Positions 1 through 8,564 of a DNA stretch of 64,000 nucleotides are shown here, in pieces. Made by a program: the position numbers and the translations under genes. Numbering within the stretch: the first letter of the stretch is position 1; every line of letters begins with the position of its first letter. The notes beneath the pieces were generated by a model. That model made no database searches, had not been told where the DNA came from, and was given only the letters and a program-made list of their open reading frames with translations. This DNA comes from JAGLCW01 sp964427915 (GTDB taxonomy: Bacteria > Caldisericota > Caldisericia > UBA6126), in NCBI GenBank assembly GCA_964427915.1, contig CAYRWA010000058.1:78169-142168 (forward strand), given 5' to 3'.

Positions 1-3000
1 AAACCTCACCCTGTAGTAGCCGTCATGAATGAATTAGCGTATGATGCTGCCGGGTACACATCTCTTGATTTTTCGATGCCACCTCAAATTCGAGATGCAA
101 GAAAAAGAGAAAGCGATTTTACATGGGTTTGTACCAATGCCTATCGAAGTGGAAGTCTATATGCATCTGATCACAGAATGTTAGTGTATGATGTACCTAA
201 TTCCGCTCATGTTTTGAAAATTGCTATTATCTCCTTACCCGATCCTTCTAGAGAGAATGCGATACCGCCAGAGAATATTAGCGGTTTGGAGTTTTATGAC
301 CCGATCGAAGAAGTTGTTCGTTCTAGTGATGTTCTAAAAGAAATTGAACGAGCTGATTTTATTATTCTTCTAACAGATATGAAATGGGAAAAAGACCCTG
401 AAAAACGAGAAAACACCTTTTTGAACGAATTGTTGTTCCGTTCTAGAATTGATATATGCATAACTGCATCCGATGATCCTATTCCTGGGGAACAAGTTGT
501 ATATCCCGATTCCGATGAATTCCCCGAACACGATGTTCTAATATCATCTCCCGGTCGTTACGGATTAGGATTAACCAGAGTTGAGTTAATGCTTGAAAAA
601 TGCAAATGCCCAGTGAAACCTTATGAAGTTATGAAAAAAGAGAATGGCAATCGTATGATCACTGGTAAAGTTGTGAAGATCGGCCAGGCTATTGATGAGG
701 ATCCTGAAATACGACAATTAATTGATACGTATGCCAAGAATGCCAGTAACACATTTGATGAAATGGTTGGAACTGCATCCCAGACTTTTACATTTTCAGG
801 AAGCACGTATCGTCCCACAAGTTTAGCTAATTTAATGTTAGATACAATGGCCGACATAACAGGTACCCCTCTTGCTATGAACCAACCTTCCGAATTGCTG
901 CACAACTTAAATAAAGGTCCACTGACCTATGGCGACGTCTATAGCATTGTAGCATCGGAAGATACAATATATAAAGTAGCACTTCCTGGTCAAACAATAA
1001 AAGATATGCTTGAGGATGTTGGAAATAGCCTTGCTTTTGGAACCGAGAGTGCTGGTATTAGTACTCGAGGGTTTTCCTACAAAATTGATTTACGCGAACC
1101 ATCTGGGCAAAAAGTCTCTGACTTGAAAGTGTTAGGTCAACCCATTAATCTAACAACAAGTTATGATGTGGCTGTTACAGCTTCTCTTGTTGCTGGTTCT
1201 GGACGGCCTGATTCGTTAGCTAACGTTAGTATAAAAGAGAATTCAAGAAAAACTGTTCGAAGAGCATTGATTGATGCATTTTACGATCTTCCCAACAATA
1301 CTATCGCACCCGTTACAAGTGGTTCCTGGTATGTTGTTCCTGATTATCTTGACCATTGGGGCAACGAACCCATTAGTTTTCTAGTTGATAAAGGTGTTAT
1401 TAAAGGCTATACCGATGGCAGTTTTCAACCCAACAATCAAATAACAAGAGCTGAATATACTACTGTAGTGTTGAATGCCTACGATATTCCTCAGTTGAAA
1501 CCCAAAACTCCTTCTTTTAAAGACGTTAAAACCACAGATTGGTTTTATGGAATTGTCGAAGGAGCATTTGCGAAGAACATGATTCCTTTTGCAACCAATG
1601 AATTATTTATGCCAAATAAACCTATAACTCGTCAAGAAGCAATGATTGAACTTGTAATTGCATATCGAGACAACCCTGAACCACCAACCATGTCCAATGA
1701 AAGCATTACCCTTTTTAAGGATAAAGTGAAAGATTGGCAAAGTATATCAAACCTTGCACTTCCCTACATGATTTATGCATATGAAAACAATCTTATAACA
1801 GGGTATTCCGATGGTACTATTCGTCCTGAAAAATCTATTTCTAGGGCTGAAACTGCAACCATTGTTTTCCGTGCTCATTATCCTGTTATCATGATTGGTT
1901 CTACAGGTAATGTTGCAAATGAGATCCGATCTTTGTATCGAGATCCAAATGAAGACCGACCTATTGGAGGCTTTGCCTCTGTAGCATCCTATTTCGATGA
2001 ATTATCAAAACGCAATCCAAACTTTATGGCTATTGATGCCGGTAATTTTTTGATGGGTTCATCTTTGTCCTATTTGACGAAAGGTGAATATGTAGTCAAG
2101 CAATATGAGCCTATGAACTATGGTGCTATTGGTTTATCAGATGAAGATTTCTTCTATGGATTTGAGTATCTCGATTTAATTAACAAGTACATAGATATCG
2201 TCGCGGCTGATATCTATAACAATGAAACTGGAGAACCTTTATACAAAGACTCAATTACACATGAACTTTCTGGCATCAAAATTGGTATTACAGGTGTAAC
2301 TGGTTTTTCGATTGAAAAACCATATATCCACCCCGAGGTTAAGGCAGCTATTGAGATAAAAGATTCTGTTGAATCTGCAAATAAAATTCTTTCTTCGCTA
2401 GTTGATGAAGGATCCAATATTACTGTCCTAACCGTTGGAATGGATAGCAGAGTGAACCTTGACAACGAGCTGTCCCCAGTTTTGGTTCAATTTATTGATC
2501 AATTGAATCCAAAACCATCATTCATTATTGCTCTAAATGGAGAATTTGGGTATACATTCCATCATGATGGAATTCCTGTTATTGCTGCTGGAAAGTATGG
2601 TAATTCATTAGGCCAAACGAAAATTATTATGGACGCAATCACGAAGAAAATTGAACGAATCACCTTGCACAACCAATATTCTTATGTAGACGATATGGAG
2701 CCATCTGCCTCGTCTTTCCAGATACAAAATGAATACAATAAAGAATATGCAAGCGAACTACAAGAAGTGACTGGACAATCCAATGACGGAATGAAAATTA
2801 GTATAGGTGGAGAATCTCCTCTGGGTAATTTAATCTCAGACGTAATGCGTGACACTATGGAAAAAGATGGTGCACAAGTAGCATGCATTACTCCTAACCT
2901 TATTAAGGCCAATATTAATGCAGGCGATATTACAGCTGAAGAAATATATGCTGTTCTACCCAAAGACGAAGATTTAGTTTTGATAGAAATGCTAGGAGAA

Positions 3001-3339
3001 GACCTTTTAATGGTATTTGAGCATGGATGTACTTTTAGTGCCGGTATGGTACAAGTTTCAGGCGCACGATTTGCATACGATAACCTACGATTTTTATACG
3101 ATCGTATCGTTGAATGTACAATTGATGATGTAGGAGAGCTTATCTATGAAGATACCTACACAGTAGTAACTACTGAATCTATGCGAAGAGGACTTGATGG
3201 ATACGAATGGTTTGCCAATGGCAATGTTGTTAAGTATTACGACAAGACACTTCGCGAAAGCTTATTTGACTATATCAGATTACACGGCACTGTCGATCGT
3301 GGAATCGAAGATCGCATAACGTTAGTTTACACTGGTTAA
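1..3339 (+). CDS. SLH-anchored tandem 5'-nucleotidase-like surface protein (5' end outside window)
   Basis: The reading frame is open from base 1, so the start and signal peptide lie outside; the first ATG (25) is internal. Order of parts, numbered from that ATG: tail of a UshA-type metallophosphatase domain, a 5'-nucleotidase C-terminal domain (about 215-430), three S-layer homology repeats (about 437-487, 498-550, 563-620; GYTDGSF and GYSDGTI motifs), then a second metallophosphatase-like (about 621-890) and a second 5'-nucleotidase C-terminal-like domain ending with GNLISDVMRD (about 900-1100). The metal-binding GNHE motif is missing from both units (YTSLDF in the first, GLSDED in the second), and the usual NGGGIR substrate motif is also degraded. 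It is probably a cell-surface protein that has lost phosphatase activity. The next gene starts 16 bp downstream. Confidence 0.8.
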   Translation, partial: KPHPVVAVMNELAYDAAGYTSLDFSMPPQIRDARKRESDFTWVCTNAYRSGSLYASDHRMLVYDVPNSAHVLKIAIISLPDPSRENAIPPENISGLEFYDPIEEVVRSSDVLKEIERADFIILLTDMKWEKDPEKRENTFLNELLFRSRIDICITASDDPIPGEQVVYPDSDEFPEHDVLISSPGRYGLGLTRVELMLEKCKCPVKPYEVMKKENGNRMITGKVVKIGQAIDEDPEIRQLIDTYAKNASNTFDEMVGTASQTFTFSGSTYRPTSLANLMLDTMADITGTPLAMNQPSELLHNLNKGPLTYGDVYSIVASEDTIYKVALPGQTIKDMLEDVGNSLAFGTESAGISTRGFSYKIDLREPSGQKVSDLKVLGQPINLTTSYDVAVTASLVAGSGRPDSLANVSIKENSRKTVRRALIDAFYDLPNNTIAPVTSGSWYVVPDYLDHWGNEPISFLVDKGVIKGYTDGSFQPNNQITRAEYTTVVLNAYDIPQLKPKTPSFKDVKTTDWFYGIVEGAFAKNMIPFATNELFMPNKPITRQEAMIELVIAYRDNPEPPTMSNESITLFKDKVKDWQSISNLALPYMIYAYENNLITGYSDGTIRPEKSISRAETATIVFRAHYPVIMIGSTGNVANEIRSLYRDPNEDRPIGGFASVASYFDELSKRNPNFMAIDAGNFLMGSSLSYLTKGEYVVKQYEPMNYGAIGLSDEDFFYGFEYLDLINKYIDIVAADIYNNETGEPLYKDSITHELSGIKIGITGVTGFSIEKPYIHPEVKAAIEIKDSVESANKILSSLVDEGSNITVLTVGMDSRVNLDNELSPVLVQFIDQLNPKPSFIIALNGEFGYTFHHDGIPVIAAGKYGNSLGQTKIIMDAITKKIERITLHNQYSYVDDMEPSASSFQIQNEYNKEYASELQEVTGQSNDGMKISIGGESPLGNLISDVMRDTMEKDGAQVACITPNLIKANINAGDITAEEIYAVLPKDEDLVLIEMLGEDLLMVFEHGCTFSAGMVQVSGARFAYDNLRFLYDRIVECTIDDVGELIYEDTYTVVTTESMRRGLDGYEWFANGNVVKYYDKTLRESLFDYIRLHGTVDRGIEDRITLVYTG

Positions 3340-3355
3340 TGTTTTAGGAGGTATC

Positions 3356-4387
3356 ATGAAAAGCATGATAAAACACTTTTTTGTTCTCTTTCTCGTTGTT
3401 GCTGTTGGATCTGCCTTGTTAATGGGGTGCGGTGGTAACGGTACAGACAATGGTGCTGTTGACAATGGAGGAACTTCACAAAATGAAACTCCAGGGGAAA
3501 AACCAGAAGATGTAACCGATACCATTGTTGACTGTCATTTTGTCGATGCACAGCCTAGCATTGATGGTTCTGGCGATGAAGAAGTTTGGATGAACATTGA
3601 GCCAACCACTGTTGAACTTGAGAGTGGAATGTGGGTTGATGTAAAGACTTATTACGACAACGATAATATTTATTTCCTGTATGACTGGATTTCTGACATG
3701 ACAATGACTGCAGAGGACTCTACTGCTGGTTTTTGGAAAAAAGATGCAGAAGGTAATTGGACTTGGGACTCAAAAATGGATACATTGTCCATTGTTTGGG
3801 ATTTAAGCGATATTCCAGGTTTTTTAGATACCGGTTGTACACCACTTTGTCATGATCAATCCAATATTGTTGACAATCGATATATGGCCACAGAGATACC
3901 TGGAGATATTGTTGAATTATGGGTTTGGAGCCCTGCTGTAAGTGGTATGAAAAACATTATGGCGTCCTATATTCTAACAGATATACCAGCAGGCACCGAT
4001 ACAGAGGACCCAGATTTTGACAATAAAATTGCTTGGGAAAAGTTGCCAGGTGAATATGGATTTTTCTATAACCGTGATGCCAATGAGAAAAAACCAGCAG
4101 AAGGTGGAGAAGGTGCACCGCTGTATATTATTACAGAGAACAATCCTTCAGGCGAAGCTGCCTTAGTTCAGGCTGTTGGTAGATTTGATTTTGGTGGTTA
4201 TATCCTAGAAGTTGCCCGTCCAAGAAACCCTTCTAACCGGGACTTGGTACATTTTGAAGTAAGTGATAATGGATATGCCGATTTCTTTTTTGCTATGGCA
4301 ATGCATAGCTTGGACGAACGTGAAAATCACAAAACTCAAGAATCTGCTGCTACACTACGTATGATTGGAAAAAGTGTTGCTGAATAA
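3356..4387 (+). CDS. lipoprotein with ethylbenzene-dehydrogenase-type haem-binding domain
   Basis: Secreted lipoprotein of 343 residues with a hydrophobic signal (6-24) and lipobox LLMGC (lipidated C25), followed by a Gly/Asn/Thr-rich linker. From about residue 60 the pattern IDGSGDEEVW, YYDNDNIYFLYDW and DTLSIVWDLSD matches the EB_dh family, the haem-binding fold of ethylbenzene/DMSO-reductase gamma subunits and some multihaem cytochromes. A CX3CH motif (C161, C165, H166; GCTPLCHD) could bind haem c covalently through a non-standard spacer. Its ATG follows a clear GGAGG. It probably forms one transcription unit with the genes before and after. The electron partner is not visible; redox function is inferred from the fold. 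Confidence 0.75.
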   Translation: MKSMIKHFFVLFLVVAVGSALLMGCGGNGTDNGAVDNGGTSQNETPGEKPEDVTDTIVDCHFVDAQPSIDGSGDEEVWMNIEPTTVELESGMWVDVKTYYDNDNIYFLYDWISDMTMTAEDSTAGFWKKDAEGNWTWDSKMDTLSIVWDLSDIPGFLDTGCTPLCHDQSNIVDNRYMATEIPGDIVELWVWSPAVSGMKNIMASYILTDIPAGTDTEDPDFDNKIAWEKLPGEYGFFYNRDANEKKPAEGGEGAPLYIITENNPSGEAALVQAVGRFDFGGYILEVARPRNPSNRDLVHFEVSDNGYADFFFAMAMHSLDERENHKTQESAATLRMIGKSVAE

Positions 4388-4402
4388 CCTAGGAGTGTAT
4401 TT

Positions 4403-5785
4403 ATGAATTTTAAGAAAGTTTTATCATTTTTTGTTGTAGCTTTATTATTGAGCAGCATACAGTTGATCCCTGGAACCATTAGTTCTACAACTGAAGCTGC
4501 CTCGCCTGACAAGATTGGCATTTATACCAATTCTTTTGGGTACTATGTTTATGTTACTGACCCCATTCAAAATCGTGTATTGAAATACGCTACTGAAGGC
4601 ACTTATTTGTCAGTAATTATCCCTACCGTTTCAACCCATACATCAGGTGAAAAATGGGTCATTAAAAAGTGTGTTGCTGTCGTAACATGCCGCCTTACAG
4701 ATGTAATTGGAATCGCCGATGCTCTTACAGGACATTCCTTTATTTATGAGCTAAATGGCCATACCCACCACAAGAACGGCGAAATGGGAACAGGTCCAGG
4801 TAAGCTCACAGAAATGTGGGCCGTTGCCATGACCGAGATTGATGAAATTAAATCGCAAGCTTTGCTTGACAAAAGGCAGAGTAAAGTTTCTCACTGGACT
4901 CCACCACCTGGTGGAATAAAAGATCCGCGAGATGGTACATTTGTACGAGATTTCGGAAACACCGGCGCTGCCAATGAAAAACTGAAAAACCCTGAAGGCA
5001 TGGTTTATGCAAAGGATACCACCTTACTCGTTGCTGACACTGGCAATAAACGCGTTGCCATTTATGACTTAAAAGGCCGTTTTGTCCGAGAAATCAAAGG
5101 TTCATTTGGTGATATCTGTGATGTTGGAGTTGACTTTTTAGCCTCTCAAGGTAACAAGATTTATATTCTTGATCGTGGTGCAAAAAAGGTTCATGTATAT
5201 TCTCCCGACTATAAGTTTGTAAAATCCATCAATTTGCCTGGTATTAATAAAGCATCTGCACTCACAATAGATACGGACAACTTTGTATGGGTAACCGATA
5301 TTGCTCAAAATAAAGTGTTTAAGTATGATCAATCTGGAAAACAAATGCTTGTAATCAACAATGCCATTAACCCTCCCAATATCACTAGACAAATTGTTCG
5401 AGTCTATATTAAGAAATACATCATGATGGTTAATGATGATATTAAAAGATTAGATGCTCCTCCCTATATTGATAGGGGAAGAACAATGGTACCTCTTCGT
5501 GCTATTTCAGAAGGTTTAGGTGCTGATGTTGATTGGGATGGAAACGAACAAAAAGTTACTGTGATACTTGGAAGTAATACTGTTGAAATTTGGATTGGAA
5601 AAACCACAGGTAGAATTAATGGTAAACCATACCAAATACCAGATGGTGTTGCACCTGTTATAGTAAGAGGTAGAACTTTTGTACCTATTCGTTTTGTTGC
5701 TGAAGCATTAGATTGTTACGTTGGATGGAATCCTAAAGATCTCCGTTATAGCGCCTCAGCAGTAACCGTCTATTATCCTAAATAG
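4403..5785 (+). CDS. secreted NHL-repeat protein with C-terminal stalk (copper amine oxidase N-like) domain
   Basis: A 460-residue exported protein. The signal peptide covers about 1-33 (ends TEAASP). The middle (about 180-315) has beta-propeller NHL-type repeats such as NPEGMVYAKDTTLLVADTGN and DNFVWVTDIAQNKVFKYD. The C-terminal 130 residues are two half-repeats of the stalk domain, with the signatures GRTMVPLRAISEGLGADVDW and GRTFVPIRFVAEAL. Such domains are common in secreted proteins of anaerobic Bacillota and probably act as surface attachment or folding modules rather than as an oxidase. It sits 15 bp after the haem-binding-type lipoprotein and is followed by a strong terminator, so it ends the first operon. 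Ligand unknown. Confidence 0.75.
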   Translation: MNFKKVLSFFVVALLLSSIQLIPGTISSTTEAASPDKIGIYTNSFGYYVYVTDPIQNRVLKYATEGTYLSVIIPTVSTHTSGEKWVIKKCVAVVTCRLTDVIGIADALTGHSFIYELNGHTHHKNGEMGTGPGKLTEMWAVAMTEIDEIKSQALLDKRQSKVSHWTPPPGGIKDPRDGTFVRDFGNTGAANEKLKNPEGMVYAKDTTLLVADTGNKRVAIYDLKGRFVREIKGSFGDICDVGVDFLASQGNKIYILDRGAKKVHVYSPDYKFVKSINLPGINKASALTIDTDNFVWVTDIAQNKVFKYDQSGKQMLVINNAINPPNITRQIVRVYIKKYIMMVNDDIKRLDAPPYIDRGRTMVPLRAISEGLGADVDWDGNEQKVTVILGSNTVEIWIGKTTGRINGKPYQIPDGVAPVIVRGRTFVPIRFVAEALDCYVGWNPKDLRYSASAVTVYYPK

Positions 5786-5797
5786 AATTGTGTAAAG

Positions 5798-5826
5798 AAA
5801 GAGCCCCCTTCTTCGGGGGCTCTTTT
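5798..5826 (+). terminator. rho-independent terminator
   Basis: An 8-bp perfect GC-rich stem (GAGCCCCC at 5801-5808 with GGGGGCTC at 5815-5822), a TTCTTC loop, an upstream A run and a TTTT tail. It lies 12 bp after the stop of the NHL/stalk gene. Confidence 0.92.
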
Positions 5827-5834
5827 ACATCAAA

Positions 5835-6530
5835 ATGAAAAAAAACACATCCAAAAAAATTAGCAACGTGATTCATGTTCTCGCTATTGTTTTGTTTTTA
5901 ACATTTGTTTTCTTTGTTTACCGCAAGAATTTAACCCAGTATATCATTCACAAAAACACACCCAACGTTATTATGGACGAAAGCACTGTCCAGGATAATG
6001 TGCTTCGTGCTTATGAGAAAACCGTGTTAAACCCAGAGCATGAAGCTACTTGGTTTCAACAAAAAGCTTTTTCTTTAGTTAATTATTTGTCTTCTTCCCG
6101 TTTTACCTCCAAAATGATTACATATATCCATTCCCATCAAGATTGGGTTATGGATTGTTCAGAATGCGCTCTTGGAGGTAGTTGTGACGATCTTGAAAAA
6201 GAACAATATTTTTATCCAATTAGTATTGACTATGATTCTCTGCAAACATTGCAAGATAGATATGAAAATGTATTTATTATTGATGTACGACCAACTACAC
6301 TTTGGGAAAATGGTCACATACCAAATTCTGTTACCGTGCCATTAACAGATGTTGTTCCTTACTTGTTTCCAATGAATCGCTGGCACGAGATTGTTATTGT
6401 TGGAGATAATTATCTTGAAACAAAAATTGCAGGCGAAGCACTTATTCAGTTAAATTTTCATAGAGTATATCGGCTTATACAACCTGTAAGTAATTATCCA
6501 GGAGAATTGGAACGCATTGATGGAAACTAA
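5835..6530 (+). CDS. membrane-anchored rhodanese-like protein without catalytic cysteine
   Basis: 231 residues: one N-terminal transmembrane segment (about 9-28), an extracytoplasmic spacer, a cysteine motif C108-X2-C111-X5-C117, and a rhodanese-like domain from about 144 (VFIIDVRPTTLWENGHIPNS, the DVR and GHIPGA-like signatures). At the usual active-site loop the sequence reads VIVGDNYLETKIAG, with no Cys, so sulfurtransferase activity is unlikely. The three upstream cysteines may instead bind a metal or exchange disulfides with the TlpA-type protein two genes on. No good ribosome binding site precedes the ATG, which lies just after the terminator. The next gene overlaps its end by 11 bp. 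Confidence 0.65.
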   Translation: MKKNTSKKISNVIHVLAIVLFLTFVFFVYRKNLTQYIIHKNTPNVIMDESTVQDNVLRAYEKTVLNPEHEATWFQQKAFSLVNYLSSSRFTSKMITYIHSHQDWVMDCSECALGGSCDDLEKEQYFYPISIDYDSLQTLQDRYENVFIIDVRPTTLWENGHIPNSVTVPLTDVVPYLFPMNRWHEIVIVGDNYLETKIAGEALIQLNFHRVYRLIQPVSNYPGELERIDGN

Positions 6531-7128
6531 AGATATAACTTTGGTTGGTGTTGTAAGTGCCGTCGGAGCAATTTTTTACCTTGCAACAGCTCCCTTTATA
6601 GAAACAACTGTTCCTGTTATAGGTTGCGTCATCCGTCCTATTCTTTTTGTGTCCTTTATAATGAGCCGTTTTCATTTTGACATGAAAAAGCTTCTTTGGG
6701 TTGCAATACTAAGCACTTTCCTTTATTCCTTGATTATCCCTTGCTTTATTAATTATGTTTCTCTTCCAGTAAGTATTCTTTATGTACTTATTGTGGCAGG
6801 CTTACGCACAAAACTTAATGCATTCTGGCTTACCCTTATTGGTACCGTTGCTGCATTTATTGGACTTCTTATTTTCACCTACATTTTCGCAACCAATGCA
6901 AATGAGTGGCTCTTGTACCTGAAATATTTCTTTCCCATTTTGATTTTAGGTTCTATTGTTGGTGCACTACGTCAAAAGTATGGGAAATTTAGTTGTGTTG
7001 GATGTGATCTTTGTAACAAACCAAACGCAGAAATTTATTTCGAGAAACAGAAAAAATTGAAAGAACAAAAAATTGAAACTAAATCCACAAAAAACGATAT
7101 ACCTGATACAAAAAACAAGTCAGAATGA
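6520..7128 (+). CDS. polytopic membrane protein with cytoplasmic-type Cys motif
   Basis: Not recognised as a named family. About 202 residues with five or so hydrophobic helices over residues 8-150, then C159-X2-C162-X2-C165 (CVGCDLCNKP) and a charged Lys-rich tail. The size and helix pattern recall small ECF-type substrate-binding or biogenesis membrane proteins, but no diagnostic motif is seen. A TTG three bases upstream (6517) is an alternative start; GGAGA at 6501-6505 could serve either. It overlaps the rhodanese-like gene and precedes the stalk-TlpA gene by 13 bp, so all three are probably made together. Confidence 0.55.
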   Translation: METKDITLVGVVSAVGAIFYLATAPFIETTVPVIGCVIRPILFVSFIMSRFHFDMKKLLWVAILSTFLYSLIIPCFINYVSLPVSILYVLIVAGLRTKLNAFWLTLIGTVAAFIGLLIFTYIFATNANEWLLYLKYFFPILILGSIVGALRQKYGKFSCVGCDLCNKPNAEIYFEKQKKLKEQKIETKSTKNDIPDTKNKSE

Positions 7129-7141
7129 AGGATGAACACAA

Positions 7142-8062
7142 ATGAAAATAAAATTAATCTTATATAGTATTGTTTTTTTACTATTTTTTTCCGTACTTCC
7201 TGTTTTTTCGAAGGAAAACGAGACACGTTTTACCTGCGATTTAACCTTCTTTAAAAACAAATATGTCTTTAAGATTTTGGGTCATCCTGTAGAGCTACCT
7301 GTCAAGGTGTATGTTGATCAAATGCACGATTCTTTTATGATACCCTTGCGATTTATAGCTACATCTTTACGCTACGATGTTGAATGGAATTCCGAAGAAT
7401 CCGTTGCATCATTTTTTTCCACATGGAATGAATTTTCTATTAAAATTCGCAACGAAGATTCCCTGCAAGTTCTTTCTTCATCTTTGCCAATTTCTCATTT
7501 TAGCCTGAAACATGATCGCATATATGCTGATGCATCCACTGTTGCTACTCTTTTTGATATCGCAATCATGGAATCGTATGATCCAAATGCCATCTCTTTT
7601 TTAACGTTACGAGAACGCATTTATATCGAAGCTCCAAACTTTGTACTCAACGATACAGAAGGAAATCGTTTCGATTTGTACAAAGAACTTGAAAAACCTG
7701 AAAATGAATTTTTTGTTCTAAACTTTTATGCAACTCGTTGTCCCTTTTGCCTAAAAGCCCTTCCTTTGCTTGTTGATCTTGAAGAAGACTACGCTCATAA
7801 GAATGTTTCTGTGATTGGCATTAATACCGATACTGCAGGCCAAGAAGAAGACCGCGATGAAAAACTAGAGAAATATGGCGTGCAATACAGGGTTGTTCAA
7901 GATATCATCAACACGATATATGATCGATACCATGTAGCGGGTGTACCAAATTTTTATGTGGTAAATCAGGATCATGAAATTGTATATCATAGCCTTGTTG
8001 CCGACGAAGAACAAATACAATTGTTACGACAATGGCTTGATCTACATTTGAAAAACGAATAG
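7142..8062 (+). CDS. secreted stalk-domain/TlpA-type thioredoxin fusion
   Basis: 306 residues. The signal peptide is about 1-24. A stalk-type domain follows (about 40-155; DSFMIPLRFIATSLRYDVEW). The C-terminal half (about 165-306) is a TlpA/ResA-like thioredoxin fold: APNFVLNDTEG entry, FVLNFYATRCPFC with active-site C200-P-F-C203, and the cis-proline region VAGVPNFYVV. TlpA/ResA proteins reduce or swap disulfides outside the membrane, often on apocytochrome haem sites, which would suit the CX3CH lipoprotein upstream. It is the last gene of the three-gene set after the terminator. The fusion order (stalk first) is unusual. Confidence 0.8.
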   Translation: MKIKLILYSIVFLLFFSVLPVFSKENETRFTCDLTFFKNKYVFKILGHPVELPVKVYVDQMHDSFMIPLRFIATSLRYDVEWNSEESVASFFSTWNEFSIKIRNEDSLQVLSSSLPISHFSLKHDRIYADASTVATLFDIAIMESYDPNAISFLTLRERIYIEAPNFVLNDTEGNRFDLYKELEKPENEFFVLNFYATRCPFCLKALPLLVDLEEDYAHKNVSVIGINTDTAGQEEDRDEKLEKYGVQYRVVQDIINTIYDRYHVAGVPNFYVVNQDHEIVYHSLVADEEQIQLLRQWLDLHLKNE

Positions 8063-8093
8063 AAAAGCTTTACAAACAGTATTGGAGGTTACT

Positions 8094-8564
8094 ATGTTAA
8101 AGGAAAAAATTAAAGACGACTTTATGCAAGCATACAAGGCGAAAGATACTTTAAAAGCGGAAACCTTAAAAATGCTTAAGGCAGCTATTCAATATAAAGA
8201 AATTGATTTGAAATCCGAAAACAAAGAAATAACCGATCAAGATGTTCTTGCTATTTTAAAGCTCGAGGAAAAAAAACACAAAGAATCTATATCACAGTAT
8301 ATCTCTGCTGGTCGCAAAGAAGCAGCAGAAAAAGAAGAGCAAGAAATGAAAGTTATTCAAGAATATCTTCCTCAAATGATGTCCTATGATGATGTATATA
8401 CGGCTGTTACATCCATTTTTAAAAAGGTAGAAGATAGTACGTCCTTATCGTTTGGATTGATGATGAAAGAAGCGATGTCTGTTTTGAAAGATAAAGCCGA
8501 TAGTAGTGATATCAAAAAAGCTGTTGATGAATTTGTAGAAGAAACTAAAAATGCAAAGAAATAA
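8094..8564 (+). CDS. yqeY: GatB/YqeY-type protein
   Basis: 156 residues from an ATG placed 5 bp after GGAGG (8084-8088); a TTG at 8082 overlaps that site and is unlikely. The MLKEKIKDDF start, the KAxDTLKAETLKMLKAAI helix, KESISQYISAGRKEAAEKEEQE and EYLPQMM are typical YqeY signatures. The fold is shared with the tail of GatB, the Asn/Gln-tRNA amidotransferase subunit, but YqeY stands alone and its role is not settled. It converges with the phosphoesterase gene, the two 3' ends overlapping by 20 bp. Confidence 0.9.
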   Translation: MLKEKIKDDFMQAYKAKDTLKAETLKMLKAAIQYKEIDLKSENKEITDQDVLAILKLEEKKHKESISQYISAGRKEAAEKEEQEMKVIQEYLPQMMSYDDVYTAVTSIFKKVEDSTSLSFGLMMKEAMSVLKDKADSSDIKKAVDEFVEETKNAKK

